DNA from: Allobosea sp. 67-29
GTDB taxonomy: Bacteria; Pseudomonadota; Alphaproteobacteria; Rhizobiales; Beijerinckiaceae
Direction: 5' to 3'
Assembly: GCF_001898115.1 (NCBI RefSeq)
Contig: NZ_MKSQ01000007.1
Coordinates: 464,562 to 528,561, forward strand
DNA: 64,000 nucleotides
Below, piece after piece: positions 1-9,621 of the stretch (its first letter is position 1; each line of letters starts with the position of its first letter). The notes beneath the pieces were generated by a model. That model searched no databases. It saw only the letters and a list, made by a program, of their open reading frames with translations, and was not told where the DNA came from. The translations under genes were made by a program, and so were the position numbers.

Positions 1-1
1 G

Positions 2-55
2 CTGGTCGCCTTCGTCCAGTACGGCTGGCTCGAACGCAGGACGCACTATCAATGA
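2..55 (+). CDS. ABC transporter permease, C-terminal fragment
   Basis: Only the last 17 codons lie in the window; the frame ends ERRTHYQ and its TGA shares ATGA with the start of the next permease. A short aromatic and basic tail of this sort is usual at the end of UgpA/MalF-type sugar permeases, and the coupled gene downstream is a UgpE/MalG-type permease. I infer the first permease of a two-permease importer. The substrate cannot be told from this fragment. Confidence 0.6.
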   Translation: MVAFVQYGWLERRTHYQ

Positions 56-915
56 GCGCCGCGCAACGTCCCGCCCCGGCCGCGACGCGCGCCGACCCCT
101 ACGCGCCGAAGGGCCTCGCGCTCACGCTGGAATCGGCGGGAGCGATCCTGCTCGCTTTGCTCTGGGTGCTGCCGCTGGCCTATGCCGTCTGGGCGGCGTT
201 CCACCCGGCCGAATACACCACGCGCTTCGTGCTGACCGCGCCGCTCACGCTCGACAACTTCACCCGCGCCTGGGCGGCCGCGCCCTTCGCCCGCTATTTC
301 CTCAATACCTTCATCCTGGTCACGATGATCCTGGCCTTCCAGATCGTGCTGGGCACGCTCGCGGCCTATGCCTTGGCGCGGCAGGATTTCTGGGGTCGCG
401 ACATCGCCTTCGTGCTGATCCTGGCGCAGCTCATGATCATGCCGGACGCGCTGATCGTCGAGAACTACCGCACGCTCGCCAAGGTCAACCTGATCGACAC
501 GATCCCCGCGATCGCCCTGCCCTATATCGCCTCGGCCTTCGGCATCTTCCTGCTGCGGCAGACCTTCAAGACCGTGCCGAAGGAACTCGACGACGCCGCG
601 CGCGTCGAAGGCGCGAGCCCTTTGCAGGTGCTGATGCGGGTCTATGTGCCGCTGGCGAAGCCGACCTATATCGCCTACGGCCTCGTCTCGGTCAGCTATC
701 ACTGGAACAACTTCCTCTGGCCGCTGCTGGTGACCAATTCCGTCGAGTCGCGGCCGCTGACGGTCGGCTTGCAGGTCTTCTCCTCGGCCGACCAAGGCAT
801 CGACTGGGCGGTGATCTGCGCGGCGACCCTCATGACCTCGGCACCATTGCTCGTCGGATTCCTGCTGTTCCAGCGCCAGTTCGTGCAGAGCTTCATGCGC
901 GCCGGCATCAAGTGA
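52..915 (+). CDS. Carbohydrate ABC transporter permease (UgpE/MalG type)
   Basis: Inner-membrane permease of 287 residues, usual length for the MalG/UgpE family. A hydrophobic segment at about residues 29-48 is followed by further membrane spans. The EAA loop that docks the ATPase is clear at about residues 177-200 (ELDDAARVEGASPLQVL, then PLAKP). The start overlaps the stop of the preceding permease by ATGA, so the two are translationally coupled. Downstream are an EEP-family hydrolase and an inositol-monophosphatase-family gene, which suggests a phosphorylated or phosphodiester solute such as a glycerol- or cyclitol-phosphate, but that is inference; the binding protein and ATPase lie outside the window. 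Confidence 0.85.
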   Translation: MSAAQRPAPAATRADPYAPKGLALTLESAGAILLALLWVLPLAYAVWAAFHPAEYTTRFVLTAPLTLDNFTRAWAAAPFARYFLNTFILVTMILAFQIVLGTLAAYALARQDFWGRDIAFVLILAQLMIMPDALIVENYRTLAKVNLIDTIPAIALPYIASAFGIFLLRQTFKTVPKELDDAARVEGASPLQVLMRVYVPLAKPTYIAYGLVSVSYHWNNFLWPLLVTNSVESRPLTVGLQVFSSADQGIDWAVICAATLMTSAPLLVGFLLFQRQFVQSFMRAGIK

Positions 916-931
916 CGCCGAGGCTGATCCG

Positions 932-1774
932 ATGAAGCTGATCACCTGGAACATCCAGTGGGCCCGTGGCGTCGACGAGAAGGTCGATCCGCATCGCATC
1001 ATCAACCATGCCCGGCAGATGGCGGATTTCGACGTGCTCTGCCTGCAGGAGGTCGCGGCCAACTTCCCCGATCTCGACGGCAATGACCGCACCGACCAGT
1101 TCGCGCTGTTCGGCGAACTCCTGCCGGGCTTCACCGCGATCGAGGCTGTTGGCGTCGATGTCCCGGATGGGGCGGGTGGCCGCAAGCGCTTCGGCAATCT
1201 CATCTTGTCGCGATTGCCGGTGGCGCAGGCACTGCGCCACGTCCTGCCCTGGGAGGCGGCCGCAACGCGCAACATGCCGCGCGTGCTCGTGGAGGCGATG
1301 GTCGAGACGCCCTTCGGGCCGCTCCGGGTGATGACGACCCATCTTGAGTATTCCTCGCCCGTGCTACGTTCGGCCCAGATCGAGGGCATCAGGCAAATCC
1401 ACCGCATGGCCGCAGCGAGACAGGCGACTCCGCGTGCGCCGGGCCCGCACACCTATGCGCCGACACCGAACGCGGCGAACGCCATCCTCACCGGTGACTT
1501 CAACATGCGGCCCGACGATGCCGGGCTGGCCGAGTTGCTCGTTCCGTTCGCGGGCGATGTCCCGCCGCTGCTCGATCTGTGGCCTGTGCTGCGGGGCGAT
1601 GAGCCGCATCCGCCCTCCGCCTTCATCTGCGACCAGACCTATGGCCCGCCCGGCTGCCTCGACTATGTGCTGGCAACGCCGGACCTCGCCGAGCGGGCGC
1701 GCTCGATCACCTACGACATCGAGACCCGCGCCTCGGACCACCAGCCGATCCTGGTCGAGTTCGATCTCGGATGA
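932..1774 (+). CDS. Endonuclease/exonuclease/phosphatase (EEP) family hydrolase
   Basis: 280-residue metal-dependent phosphodiesterase-fold protein with no signal peptide, so cytoplasmic. The EEP signature residues are all present in order: WNIQW at the N terminus, LQEV at about 36-39, THLEY at about 137-141, GDFNMRPDD at about 188-196 and a C-terminal SDHQP. The family includes AP endonucleases, sphingomyelinases and inositol phosphatases, so the fold does not set the substrate. It starts 16 nt after the ABC permease and overlaps the following inositol-monophosphatase-family gene by ATGA. That coupling argues for a metabolic phosphodiesterase acting on the imported solute rather than DNA repair. 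Confidence 0.8.
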   Translation: MKLITWNIQWARGVDEKVDPHRIINHARQMADFDVLCLQEVAANFPDLDGNDRTDQFALFGELLPGFTAIEAVGVDVPDGAGGRKRFGNLILSRLPVAQALRHVLPWEAAATRNMPRVLVEAMVETPFGPLRVMTTHLEYSSPVLRSAQIEGIRQIHRMAAARQATPRAPGPHTYAPTPNAANAILTGDFNMRPDDAGLAELLVPFAGDVPPLLDLWPVLRGDEPHPPSAFICDQTYGPPGCLDYVLATPDLAERARSITYDIETRASDHQPILVEFDLG

Positions 1775-2595
1775 TCTTCACCCGGCAGGACCATGAGCGG
1801 CTCGACGCCATCCTGCGCGAGGCGGCACGGCGCGAGGTGATGCCGCGCTTCCGGCGGCTGGCAGCGGGCGATATTCGCGCCAAGCAGAACCCGGTCGACG
1901 TCGTCACCGAGGCCGACGAGGCCGCCGAGCGCTTCATCTGCGCCGAGCTGGCCAAGGCTTTCCCGGGCGCGGCGCTCATCGGCGAAGAGGCCGTGACGGA
2001 AGATCCCTCCCTCCTCGCCAACCTGGGACAAGCCGACCTCGCCATCGTCATCGACCCGATCGACGGCACGCTGAACTATGCCAGCGACCTCTCGCTCTTC
2101 GCCGTAATGGCCGCTGTCGTCGTCCGGGGAGAGACCGTCGCCGCCGTGATCCACGATCCAACAGCCGACGACAGCGCCATGGCCCTGCGCGGCGAAGGAG
2201 CATGGATGGCCTCCGCGGACGGCGCGAGCCGCGACCTGCGCGTCGCAGCTGCCATCGCGACGCGGCAGATGAACGGCATGGCGAGCTGGCAATATTTTCC
2301 GGAGCCGCTGCGCAGCACGCTTCCCGGCCGTTTCCCGGCCTTCCTCGAAGTCGGCTCGCTGCGCTGCTGCGGGCAGGAATACCGGCTGGCGGCTGCCGGA
2401 CGCTTGCAATTCCTGCTCTATGGCGTGCTCAATCCCTGGGACCATGCGCCGGGCGTGCTGCTCTACAGCGAGGCCGGCGGCCATGCACGCCTGCTCGACG
2501 GCCGGACTTATTCGCCGGCCGGGCGCCCGGCCGGCCTGCTCTGCGCGCCCGATGCCGAGAGCTGGCGAGCCATACGCTCCGTTCTGCTCGGCTAA
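1771..2595 (+). CDS. Inositol monophosphatase family protein
   Basis: 274-residue Mg-dependent phosphomonoesterase of the FIG/IMPase superfamily. Metal-ligand motifs are visible: GEEAV at about residues 71-75, IDPIDGTLNYAS at about 94-105, and the C-terminal WDHAPG in place of the usual WDxAAG. It would remove phosphate from inositol-1-phosphate or a related sugar or cyclitol phosphate. The start overlaps the EEP gene by ATGA. With the two permeases this makes an import, diester cleavage and dephosphorylation series. HisN-type histidinol-phosphatase or SuhB activity are alternatives the sequence does not exclude. A minus-strand gene ends 22 nt downstream. Confidence 0.85.
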   Translation: MIFTRQDHERLDAILREAARREVMPRFRRLAAGDIRAKQNPVDVVTEADEAAERFICAELAKAFPGAALIGEEAVTEDPSLLANLGQADLAIVIDPIDGTLNYASDLSLFAVMAAVVVRGETVAAVIHDPTADDSAMALRGEGAWMASADGASRDLRVAAAIATRQMNGMASWQYFPEPLRSTLPGRFPAFLEVGSLRCCGQEYRLAAAGRLQFLLYGVLNPWDHAPGVLLYSEAGGHARLLDGRTYSPAGRPAGLLCAPDAESWRAIRSVLLG

Positions 2596-2617
2596 GGCGG
2601 TAAAGGACTGCAGGCCG

Positions 2618-2866
2618 CTACCAGCGCCGCCAGTGATACCACGGCCCCCCGCCGAAATCGGCATCGAAGCGCTCGAACTGGTAACGCCGCTCGGCCGAAC
2701 GGTCGAGGTCGACCTGCAGCAGGCAATTGGCGAACCCCTCCGTGCCCGGCCGGAACCCATAGGAACGGCAGCGCGCCTCGTCGGCCGCGCGCCGCTCCTC
2801 AAGCGTGACGCAGCCGCTGCAGAGGAGCGCCAGCAGGAGGCCGGCGGCGAGTTTCGGTCCGATCAT
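2618..2866 (-). CDS. Small conserved lipoprotein
   Basis: 82-residue protein. I chose the ATG at 2866 because it has GGAGAGGAG just upstream and begins a compact lipoprotein signal, MIGPKLAAGLLLALLCSGC, with lipobox LCSGC. The mature part has two more cysteines in the pattern CRSYGFRPGT...FANC, a motif I recall from small uncharacterised rhizobial lipoproteins, and ends in an aromatic tail, WYHWRRW. Function is unknown. It lies 70 nt downstream of tonB on the same strand and may be cotranscribed with the exbB-exbD-tonB operon. Confidence 0.7.
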   Translation of the reverse strand: MIGPKLAAGLLLALLCSGCVTLEERRAADEARCRSYGFRPGTEGFANCLLQVDLDRSAERRYQFERFDADFGGGPWYHWRRW

Positions 2867-2936
2867 CCCAGTCTCCTCTCCGCGCTTTCGGGGATTAACC
2901 GCCGGACGGCGCCACGGTTCAACCCCAGCCACTGTC

Positions 2937-3794
2937 CTATCGCGAGAATCTGATCGGCACGGCGAGCGCGATCGAACTGCCTCCAAGGCCGTCCGGCGGT
3001 GCCGGAACCGGACTCGCCCGGCGGATCATGGCCACCGCCTCCTCGTCCAGCGCCGCATCGCCCGAGCCGCGTACCAGCCGCGCCGACAGCACGCGTCCGC
3101 GCCTGTCGATGCTGAAGGCGACCTGCACAGTGCCGGGACTGGCCCCGCTCGGAAAGCGCTTGAAGCGATTGAGGTGCGCGATGAGGCTCCCGCGCCAGCT
3201 CGCCGCCGCCGCCGGCGAGGCCGTGGCTGCACCGGCCGCCGGAGCCGCAGCGCGCGCGGCCGCCTGCGCCTGCGCGGTCGGCGCGGATGTCCGCTCCGCC
3301 CGGGGCTTGTCGGGGTTCACCGGTTTTTTCCGATGCACGACCTTCGGCCGCGGCGGCGGCTTGCGCTTGACCTCCTTGGCCGGCGGCGGCTCCTGCTTCG
3401 GCGGGGGCGACAGCAGCGCCAGCGGATCAGGCAATGGCGGAAGCTCCGGGACCTTGATCTCCGGCTCCGGCAGCGCCACCGGTTCCGGCTCGTCCTGCGG
3501 CAGTGGCTCCACATCCTTGGGTGGCTCGACGGGATCGGGCAGCGGCTCGGGTTCCGCCTCCGTCATCTGCGGGCCGGGCGCGATATCCTGCTGCGGCGTT
3601 TCCGGCGCCACCGCGAGCGGGGCGAGCTCGATCATCACCGCCGCGGGCGGTGCCCCGGCCGCGGCCTCGGCGGGCTCCCAGCTCGCGACCAGCCAGCCGG
3701 CGGCGCCATGAACTCCGGCCACCAGGAACGCCGCGGCGCCCCAGCGCAGCGCAGCAGGCCAAATGCGCGCCGGGGACGGACGTCGCAGGCTCAT
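2937..3794 (-). CDS. tonB: TonB family energy transducer
   Basis: 285-residue periplasm-spanning protein that passes proton-motive energy from ExbB/ExbD to outer-membrane receptors. One N-terminal membrane anchor (about 14-37) is followed by a long Pro/Glu/Lys-rich linker (about 60-175, with PEP, PPK and KPxP runs) and a C-terminal TonB domain holding FPSGASPGTVQVAFSIDR and the usual GSGDAALDEEAVAMIRRASP stretch. The start overlaps the exbD stop by ATGA. No TonB-dependent receptor lies nearby, so it may serve several unlinked receptors. Confidence 0.9.
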   Translation of the reverse strand: MSLRRPSPARIWPAALRWGAAAFLVAGVHGAAGWLVASWEPAEAAAGAPPAAVMIELAPLAVAPETPQQDIAPGPQMTEAEPEPLPDPVEPPKDVEPLPQDEPEPVALPEPEIKVPELPPLPDPLALLSPPPKQEPPPAKEVKRKPPPRPKVVHRKKPVNPDKPRAERTSAPTAQAQAAARAAAPAAGAATASPAAAASWRGSLIAHLNRFKRFPSGASPGTVQVAFSIDRRGRVLSARLVRGSGDAALDEEAVAMIRRASPVPAPPDGLGGSSIALAVPIRFSR

Positions 3795-4237
3795 GGCTTC
3801 GCCGCCGTAGCGCCCTGCCCGGTATCCTCGAGACCGACCAGCGCGATCTTGAGGTAGCCGGCATTCCGCAGCAGGTTCATCACGTCCATCAATTCGCGGT
3901 AGGCGACTGCGCCGTCCGCCCGCAGGAAGATGCGCTGCTCGCGGTCCTGGCCGGTGCGCTGGTCGAGCGTCGCCTGCAGGGCCTCCCGCGGCACGGCGTC
4001 GTTGCCGAGCGTGAGCGACAGGTCGCCCTTCACCGTCAGGAACACCGGCGTCTCGGGCCGCGGCTGCGGCTGGGCGTTCGAAACCGGCAGGTCGACCGCG
4101 ACATCGACCGTCGAGAGCGGCGCCGCCACCATGAAGATGATCAGCAGCACCAGGATGACGTCGATGAAGGGCGTGACGTTGATGTCGGCGACCTCGCCGA
4201 GATCGCCGTCCTGCGGGTCCTTGAGTGAGACGGCCAT
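3791..4237 (-). CDS. exbD: Biopolymer transport protein ExbD
   Basis: 148 residues. ATG at 4237 is chosen because the family N terminus follows at once: a short cytoplasmic stretch, then INVTPFIDVILVLLIIFMV (about 18-36), the single membrane helix with the essential Asp of the ExbD/TolR proton path. The rest is the periplasmic domain ending ALVGLEDTG. It sits between exbB (4 nt gap) and tonB (ATGA overlap), which favours ExbD over TolR; no tolA, tolB or pal genes are present here. Confidence 0.92.
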   Translation of the reverse strand: MAVSLKDPQDGDLGEVADINVTPFIDVILVLLIIFMVAAPLSTVDVAVDLPVSNAQPQPRPETPVFLTVKGDLSLTLGNDAVPREALQATLDQRTGQDREQRIFLRADGAVAYRELMDVMNLLRNAGYLKIALVGLEDTGQGATAAKP

Positions 4238-4241
4238 CTGC

Positions 4242-5240
4242 TTACTCCGCCGGAACGCGCGGGAGGGCCGCCGGCGCCACCGCCTGCAGCGGCGACCGCG
4301 GCGGAGCGGCGACAGCGGCGCGTTGGCGCCGCTCCAGGTCCCGCGAGAGGTGGCGCAGGATCTCTCCGGAAGCATCCGACAACGTCGCCCGGTAGCCGGT
4401 GATGGCGCGGGCGAAGACGTTGTAGATAATGACGGCGGGAATGGCTGCGACCAGGCCGATCGCCGTCGCCAGCAGGGCCTCGGCGATACCTGGCGCGACG
4501 ACGGCTAGATTGGTCGTCTTCGACTGGCTGATGCCGATGAACGAATTCATAATGCCCCAGACCGTGCCGAACAGGCCGACGAAGGGCGCGGTGGAGCCGA
4601 TCGTCGCCAGCAGTCCCGTGCCACGCGCCATCGCCCTGCCGGCGCGTGCCTCGACCCGGGAGAGCGCGATCGCGGCTCGCTCCTTGATGCCGTCCTCGCC
4701 GAGATCGGCGGAGCGGCGCGTCTCGTCCCCGGCAGCGGCCAGCAAGGCACCCACGGCCCCGCGCAGCCTGCCATCCTTGCCGGAGACGGTGCGGGTCGCG
4801 TCGCCGAGGTCGTCGGCGGCCTCGATCCGCCGGAGGGCGCGCCGAGCTCCCGCCTTGGCGGCCGCAAGCTCCATCACCTTGGCGAGCCAGATCGTCCAGG
4901 TCACCAGCGACGCGAAGGCGAGGCCGATCATCACCGCCTTCACGACGATGTCGGCGGCCATGAACATGCCCCAAGGCGACAGGTCGTGCGGCAGCATGGC
5001 CATAGCGGGCGTATTGGCGGCCGCGGCCTCGGTCGCCGGGAGTGGTGGATGGGCAGCGCTCGGCGGTGCGATTCCCATCTGTGGTGCAGCCGGCGGCAGC
5101 GGGTTCATCGGCCCCGTGGCGGGAGCCGAAGGCTCGGAGGACATCGACTGTCCTGGCGACGCGGGGGCTTGAGCCAGGGTGCCCGAAGCCGGCAACAGCA
5201 GATTCAGCGCGACGAGTGCCGAACGAAACAGCTTTGTCAT
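4242..5240 (-). CDS. exbB: Biopolymer transport protein ExbB (MotA/TolQ/ExbB proton channel)
   Basis: 332 residues from ATG 5240, with AGGA upstream and a Sec signal peptide ([25 protein letters not shown]). A Pro/Ala-rich periplasmic extension (about 25-85) precedes the first transmembrane helix, as in the long ExbB form common in alphaproteobacteria. The channel domain follows, with [20 protein letters not shown] and the second helix pair at [18 protein letters not shown]. It forms the stator with ExbD and energises TonB. The same frame stays open far upstream into the mrcA region, but that extension has no family similarity. Confidence 0.92.
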   Translation of the reverse strand: MTKLFRSALVALNLLLPASGTLAQAPASPGQSMSSEPSAPATGPMNPLPPAAPQMGIAPPSAAHPPLPATEAAAANTPAMAMLPHDLSPWGMFMAADIVVKAVMIGLAFASLVTWTIWLAKVMELAAAKAGARRALRRIEAADDLGDATRTVSGKDGRLRGAVGALLAAAGDETRRSADLGEDGIKERAAIALSRVEARAGRAMARGTGLLATIGSTAPFVGLFGTVWGIMNSFIGISQSKTTNLAVVAPGIAEALLATAIGLVAAIPAVIIYNVFARAITGYRATLSDASGEILRHLSRDLERRQRAAVAAPPRSPLQAVAPAALPRVPAE

Positions 5241-5713
5241 GACCAGTCCTGCATCCACCGCATGATCGTCGTCATCCCTGCCCGACCTCGGAGCAAAGCG
5301 GCCGGCTCCGACCTTCGCGAACGAACCGGCGGCATGGCGCGCACAGCGGCGGATCTCACATTGGAACAAATAAAAAAAGCACGCATTATCAGCGACTTGC
5401 GAGCCGCACGAGTGTTTCAAACCGCGTGTCGTGTCAAGGCTTCGCTGCGCGACGGGACGCTGGTCCGCACCAGGCGAATGGTGCGCCTGCCGGAGGTGTC
5501 GGCGCGTGACACGTCGCGTCGCCGCATCGAGCCGGCGACGATCGGCCCGGCCCCGGGCCGGTTTCCGCGTCCATGCTGTCAGCGGATTGTCGCGCTCGCG
5601 CCGGCCATGCCGCATGCGCGACCGGCCGGCCGCTGCTGCGCCCGCATCTTTCGGGTTCTTGCCGACCTTGCTGGCGACGCTGCCGGCCCGACCCTGTCGG
5701 GCCGGGGCAGATC
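5241..5713. other. Intergenic region upstream of exbB
   Basis: 473 bases without a convincing gene. Around 5360-5385 is a short AT-rich run (poly-A on the plus strand), unusual for this DNA and a likely part of the exbB promoter. A TTGACA on the minus strand (5437-5432) has no good -10 at 17 nt, so I do not call a specific promoter. I saw no clear Fur, Irr or RirA box by eye. The mrcA end of the region holds the hairpin listed separately. Confidence 0.4.
5683..5705 (-). terminator. Possible terminator hairpin after mrcA
   Basis: A perfect 9-bp stem, CCGGCCCGA/TCGGGCCGG with a 5-nt loop, begins 9 bases beyond the mrcA stop codon. There is no U-run after it, so it may stop transcription poorly or mainly protect the 3' end of the mRNA. 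Confidence 0.45.
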
Positions 5714-8161
5714 TCAGTAGAGACCGCCGGTGCCCGAGCCGATAGCGCGGCCGCCGCCGGACGGGGCGCCGGGCAGGCCGCCGCCATCGCCCGCTGCCCC
5801 GATCACCGAATAGCTGTCGGGCGGTGCGGTGCCGGGCTTGAAGGCTTCGAGGATGCCGCCTTCCCCGCTGGTGCGCATGCCGGTCTTCGGATCGACGCGG
5901 ATCAGCTTGATGCCGGCCGGCACGCGGAACGGCGTCGCCGGCTTGTCCTTCAACGCCGCCATCATGAAGTCGCGGAAGATCGGCGCGGCGTACTGGCCGG
6001 CCGTCGCAGACGAGCCGAGCGACTTGGGCTTGTCGAAGCCCATATAGACGCCGACGGCGAGGTCCGGCGAGAAGCCGCAGAACCACACGTCCTTGGCGTC
6101 GTTGGTCGTGCCGGTCTTGCCCGCCAGAGGCTTGCCGACCGACTTCACCACGGTCGCCGTGCCGGCGTTCACCACGCCTTCCAGGATCGAGACCATCTGG
6201 TAGGCCGTCAGCGGGTCGATCACCTGCTCGCGATTGTCGATCAGGCGCGGTTCGGGCTGGTTCGCCCATTTGTCGGCGTTGCAGCCCTCGCAGGTGCGCT
6301 GGTCGTGCCGGAAGATGGTCGTGCCCGTGCGATCCTGGATGCGGTCGATCAGCGTCGGCCGGATGCGCTTGCCGCCATTGACCAGCATCGAATAGGCCGC
6401 GGTCATCCGCATCACGGTGGTCTCGCCCGCGCCGAGCGACATCGACAGCACCGGCTGGAGATCGTCGTAGATGCCGAAGCGGCGGGCATATTCCGCGATC
6501 AGCGGCATGCCGACATCCTTGGCGAGACGCACCGTCATCAGGTTCTTCGAGTACTGGATGCCGTAGCGTAGCGTATGCGGGCCGCTGAACTTGCCGCCGT
6601 AGTTCTCCGGCCGCCACATGCCGAGACCGCCGCCCTGGTCGATCTCGATCGGCGCGTCCAGGATGATGCTGGACGGGGTGTAGCCGTTGTCGAGCGCCGT
6701 CGAATAGACGAAGGGCTTGAAGGACGAGCCCGGCTGGCGCATTGCCTGCGTCGCGCGGTTGAACTCCGACTGGTCGTGCGAGAAGCCACCGACCATGGCG
6801 AGGACGCGGCCGGAGAACGGGTCCATCACGACGATCGCGCCGTTGATCTCCGGAAGCTGGCGCAGGCGGGCATAGCCCGGACGGCTCGTCATCGGCTCGA
6901 CATAGACCACGTCGCCGACCGAGACCGCCTGCGAAACGCGCGCGCGCCGGGTCCACTTGATGCCGTCTCCGGCCAGCGTGACGGTCTCGCGCTTCGGGTT
7001 GAGGTTGCCGGCATTGTCGCGCAGCGGGTGGAGGCCGAGCTTGGCGCTGTCGCCGTTGACGTCGAGCACCACGGCGAGCCGCCAGGGCGCGACGTCGCCG
7101 AGCACCGGCAATTCGCCGAGGGCCTTGCCCCAATCCTGCCCGGCGATGTCGAGCTTCTGGATCGCGCCGCGCCAGCCGCGCGCCTCGTCGAAGCGCACGA
7201 GCCCGTCGACCAGCGCCTTGCGGGCCATCAGCTGGATCTTGGGATCGACCGTGGCGCGCACCGAGAGCCCGCCCTCGAGCAGCTTCTTCTCGCCGTAGCG
7301 ATCCTGCAGCTCGCGGCGGATTTCCTCGGCGAAATAGCCGGCGGCGATGTTGTTGGGCGAGACCTGGCGCGGATTGACGCCGAGCGGCTGCTTCTTCGCC
7401 GCCTCTGCCACGTCGCGCTTGACGTAGCCGTTCTCGACCATGCGATCGATCACGTAGTTGCGGCGCTCGATCGCGCGGTCGGTATTGCGGAAGGGCTGCA
7501 GGTCGCTCGGCGCCTTCGGAAGCGCGGCGAGATAGGCGGCTTCCTGCAGGTTCAGCTCGTGCACCGACTTGCCGAAATAATTCAGCGCCGCCGCGGCGAT
7601 GCCGTAGCTTCCGAGGCCGGGAGCCGGCGCACCGAGATAGATCTCGTTGAGGTAGAGCTCAAGGATCTTGTCCTTCGAATAGGTCGATTCCAGCTTCAGC
7701 GCGACGAGCGCCTCGCGGATCTTGCGCTCGTAGGATTGCTCGGGGCTCAGGAAGAAGTTCTTCGCCACCTGCTGGGTGATGGTCGAGGCGCCCTGCTGGC
7801 GGCGATTGGTGCCCTTGTTGCGGAAATTCGAGATCGCAGCGCGAACGAGGCCCTCGGGATCGACGCCGATATGCTTGTAGAAATTCTTGTCCTCGGCGGA
7901 GATATAGGCGTCGACGACCAGCTTCGGCACGGCCTGGATCGGGATGTAGAGCCGCCGCTCGCGCGCGTATTCGGCGATCAGGCTGCCGTCGCCCGCATGG
8001 ACGCGGGTCATCACCGGCGGTTCGTAGTTCCGCAGCTGGGCATAGTCGGGCAGGTCCTGCGAATAGTGCCAGATCACACCGCCGGCCACGGCGGCGCCGA
8101 CCACGAAAGCGATCGCACCCGCGGCGAACAACCACCCGAAGATTCGCAGGATAAACCGCAT
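5714..8161 (-). CDS. mrcA: Penicillin-binding protein 1A (bifunctional transglycosylase/transpeptidase)
   Basis: 815-residue class A PBP that polymerises and crosslinks peptidoglycan at the periplasmic face. It has an N-terminal signal anchor (about 5-33), a GT51 domain with the catalytic EDKNFY at residues 90-95, a lysine-rich OB-like insert, and a transpeptidase domain with SSFK (Ser 479), SKN (about 538) and KTG (from 682). The C terminus is Gly/Ala-rich. ATG 8161 starts directly at the anchor ([10 protein letters not shown]); an upstream in-frame extension is not family-like. It follows amiC on the same strand after 137 nt, a pairing I know from other alphaproteobacteria. Confidence 0.95.
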   Translation of the reverse strand: MRFILRIFGWLFAAGAIAFVVGAAVAGGVIWHYSQDLPDYAQLRNYEPPVMTRVHAGDGSLIAEYARERRLYIPIQAVPKLVVDAYISAEDKNFYKHIGVDPEGLVRAAISNFRNKGTNRRQQGASTITQQVAKNFFLSPEQSYERKIREALVALKLESTYSKDKILELYLNEIYLGAPAPGLGSYGIAAAALNYFGKSVHELNLQEAAYLAALPKAPSDLQPFRNTDRAIERRNYVIDRMVENGYVKRDVAEAAKKQPLGVNPRQVSPNNIAAGYFAEEIRRELQDRYGEKKLLEGGLSVRATVDPKIQLMARKALVDGLVRFDEARGWRGAIQKLDIAGQDWGKALGELPVLGDVAPWRLAVVLDVNGDSAKLGLHPLRDNAGNLNPKRETVTLAGDGIKWTRRARVSQAVSVGDVVYVEPMTSRPGYARLRQLPEINGAIVVMDPFSGRVLAMVGGFSHDQSEFNRATQAMRQPGSSFKPFVYSTALDNGYTPSSIILDAPIEIDQGGGLGMWRPENYGGKFSGPHTLRYGIQYSKNLMTVRLAKDVGMPLIAEYARRFGIYDDLQPVLSMSLGAGETTVMRMTAAYSMLVNGGKRIRPTLIDRIQDRTGTTIFRHDQRTCEGCNADKWANQPEPRLIDNREQVIDPLTAYQMVSILEGVVNAGTATVVKSVGKPLAGKTGTTNDAKDVWFCGFSPDLAVGVYMGFDKPKSLGSSATAGQYAAPIFRDFMMAALKDKPATPFRVPAGIKLIRVDPKTGMRTSGEGGILEAFKPGTAPPDSYSVIGAAGDGGGLPGAPSGGGRAIGSGTGGLY

Positions 8162-8298
8162 TTCAGGTCCCGGACCCCATCTTTCCACCCGGCGGACGCC
8201 CGGTCGAGGCGCTTCGCAACGCGAAGCTATAGCATGATCGAGATGGCGGAACCGTGGCCTCACGACCACAATTCGGTTCAACTCGAACGTTTCGCGAA

Positions 8299-9621
8299 CT
8301 AAGGCGCGTGCCGGTTCTCGGCCGCCTGCCCGACCGAGGCGCGTTCGCGGGCGAAGTATTCGTCGACCGCTGCCCCGACGGCACCGACGGCTTTTCCGCG
8401 CCATTCGGCCGAAGTCAACAGCGCGGCGTCCTTCGGGCTCGACATGTAGCCCAGCTCGATCAGGACCGACGGCACGTCCGGCGCGCTCAGAACCCAGAAG
8501 CGCGCGGAGCGCAGCGGAATCTTGTGCATCCGGACCGAGGCACCGAGCTTGTCGACGAGGTTGCGGGCGAAAACGCCCGAGAAGGTCCGTGTCTCCCGCC
8601 GCGCCAGGTCGATCAGGATGCCGGCGACGTCCTGGACCTCCTCGCTGGTCTCGAGTCCCCCGGCGGCATCCGCCTCGTTCTCCTTGGCCGCGAGCTTTGC
8701 GGCCTCGGCGTCGGTCGCCCGCTCCGAGCGGGTATAGACGGTCGCGCCCCGCACCTCCTGCGCCTGCGTCAGCGAATCGGCATGGATCGAAATGAACAGG
8801 TCAGCCTTCTCGTCCTGTCCGATCCTCACGCGGTCGGCGAGCGGCACGAAGCTGTCGTCGTCCCGGGTCATCACCACGCGGTACCGGCCCGAGGACTCGA
8901 GCTGCTCCTTCAGGGCCAGCCCGAAATTCAGGACGACCGATTTTTCGGCGATCGACGCGACGACCGTGCCGGGATCGATGCCGCCATGCCCGGGATCGAT
9001 GACGATCGTGCGCCGCGTCTCGCCGGCCGACCTAGGCGGCGCCGGTGCCACCATCGCCCGGCTCGCCGGCCTGGCCTTGGCGGCCTCGGCGAGAAACTCG
9101 GCGCGGCCGACCTTTCTGAGTTCGATCGTGAGTTCGCCGAGGCCGCCCCGCGCGGTGCGGGCCTCGGCCTTCACGATCGTCGCAGGCTGGGACAGGTCGA
9201 TGATGATTCGCGCCTTGTCCGTCGTGAACAGCCCGTAGCGATACCCGCTGACGAAGCCGGCATTCTTGCGGGCGCTCGGCTGGATCTGGAAGTTCGTCGA
9301 CGGGAGCTCGACGATGACGCGGTCGGGAGCGGCCTGCACCCAGGCCTCCACGGGCACGACCTCCGAGAGCGCCAGCGACAGCCTGACGGTCTCGCCGTGC
9401 TGCTCGATCCGCATGTCCGTCGCGACCGGAAACTCGCTCTGCTGCCGGGCGGGTTCGCCGCGGGCCGGCAGGATGCCGAGAACGGCGCACAGCCCCGCCA
9501 TGGCAGCCAGCGAACGCAACCGGACGGAAACCGCCCTCCGGCGCCCGGCTGCGGCGAATTTGCCGTACTCGCTCTGACAAATGCGTGAAAACAGCTTAAA
9601 AATCCCGCCTGCCGTCACCAA
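8299..9621 (-). CDS. amiC: N-acetylmuramoyl-L-alanine amidase, AmiC type (AMIN + Amidase_3)
   Basis: Periplasmic zinc amidase that removes stem peptides from peptidoglycan and splits septal wall. An AMIN domain (about 60-160) precedes Amidase_3, where the zinc ligands are seen in VIDPGHGGIDPG, an Asp/Glu-rich turn and ISIHADS, with IELGYMSS near the end. The full frame begins at a TTG (9621) and gives 440 residues; its signal region is unusually long (hydrophobic core LAAMAGLCAVLGILPARG at about 38-55), so an internal start nearer residue 32-41 is possible. It is divergent from rne, a conserved arrangement. Confidence 0.9.
   Translation of the reverse strand: MVTAGGIFKLFSRICQSEYGKFAAAGRRRAVSVRLRSLAAMAGLCAVLGILPARGEPARQQSEFPVATDMRIEQHGETVRLSLALSEVVPVEAWVQAAPDRVIVELPSTNFQIQPSARKNAGFVSGYRYGLFTTDKARIIIDLSQPATIVKAEARTARGGLGELTIELRKVGRAEFLAEAAKARPASRAMVAPAPPRSAGETRRTIVIDPGHGGIDPGTVVASIAEKSVVLNFGLALKEQLESSGRYRVVMTRDDDSFVPLADRVRIGQDEKADLFISIHADSLTQAQEVRGATVYTRSERATDAEAAKLAAKENEADAAGGLETSEEVQDVAGILIDLARRETRTFSGVFARNLVDKLGASVRMHKIPLRSARFWVLSAPDVPSVLIELGYMSSPKDAALLTSAEWRGKAVGAVGAAVDEYFARERASVGQAAENRHAP

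Noticed and set aside
3791..5240. TolQ-TolR rather than ExbB-ExbD
   Set aside because: The genes are followed by tonB with ATGA overlap and there is no tolA, tolB, pal or ybgC nearby.
5241..7133. Apparent 963-residue extension of ExbB into the mrcA gene
   Set aside because: The extension is an out-of-frame reading of mrcA on the same strand; ExbB has its own ribosome site and signal peptide at 5240.
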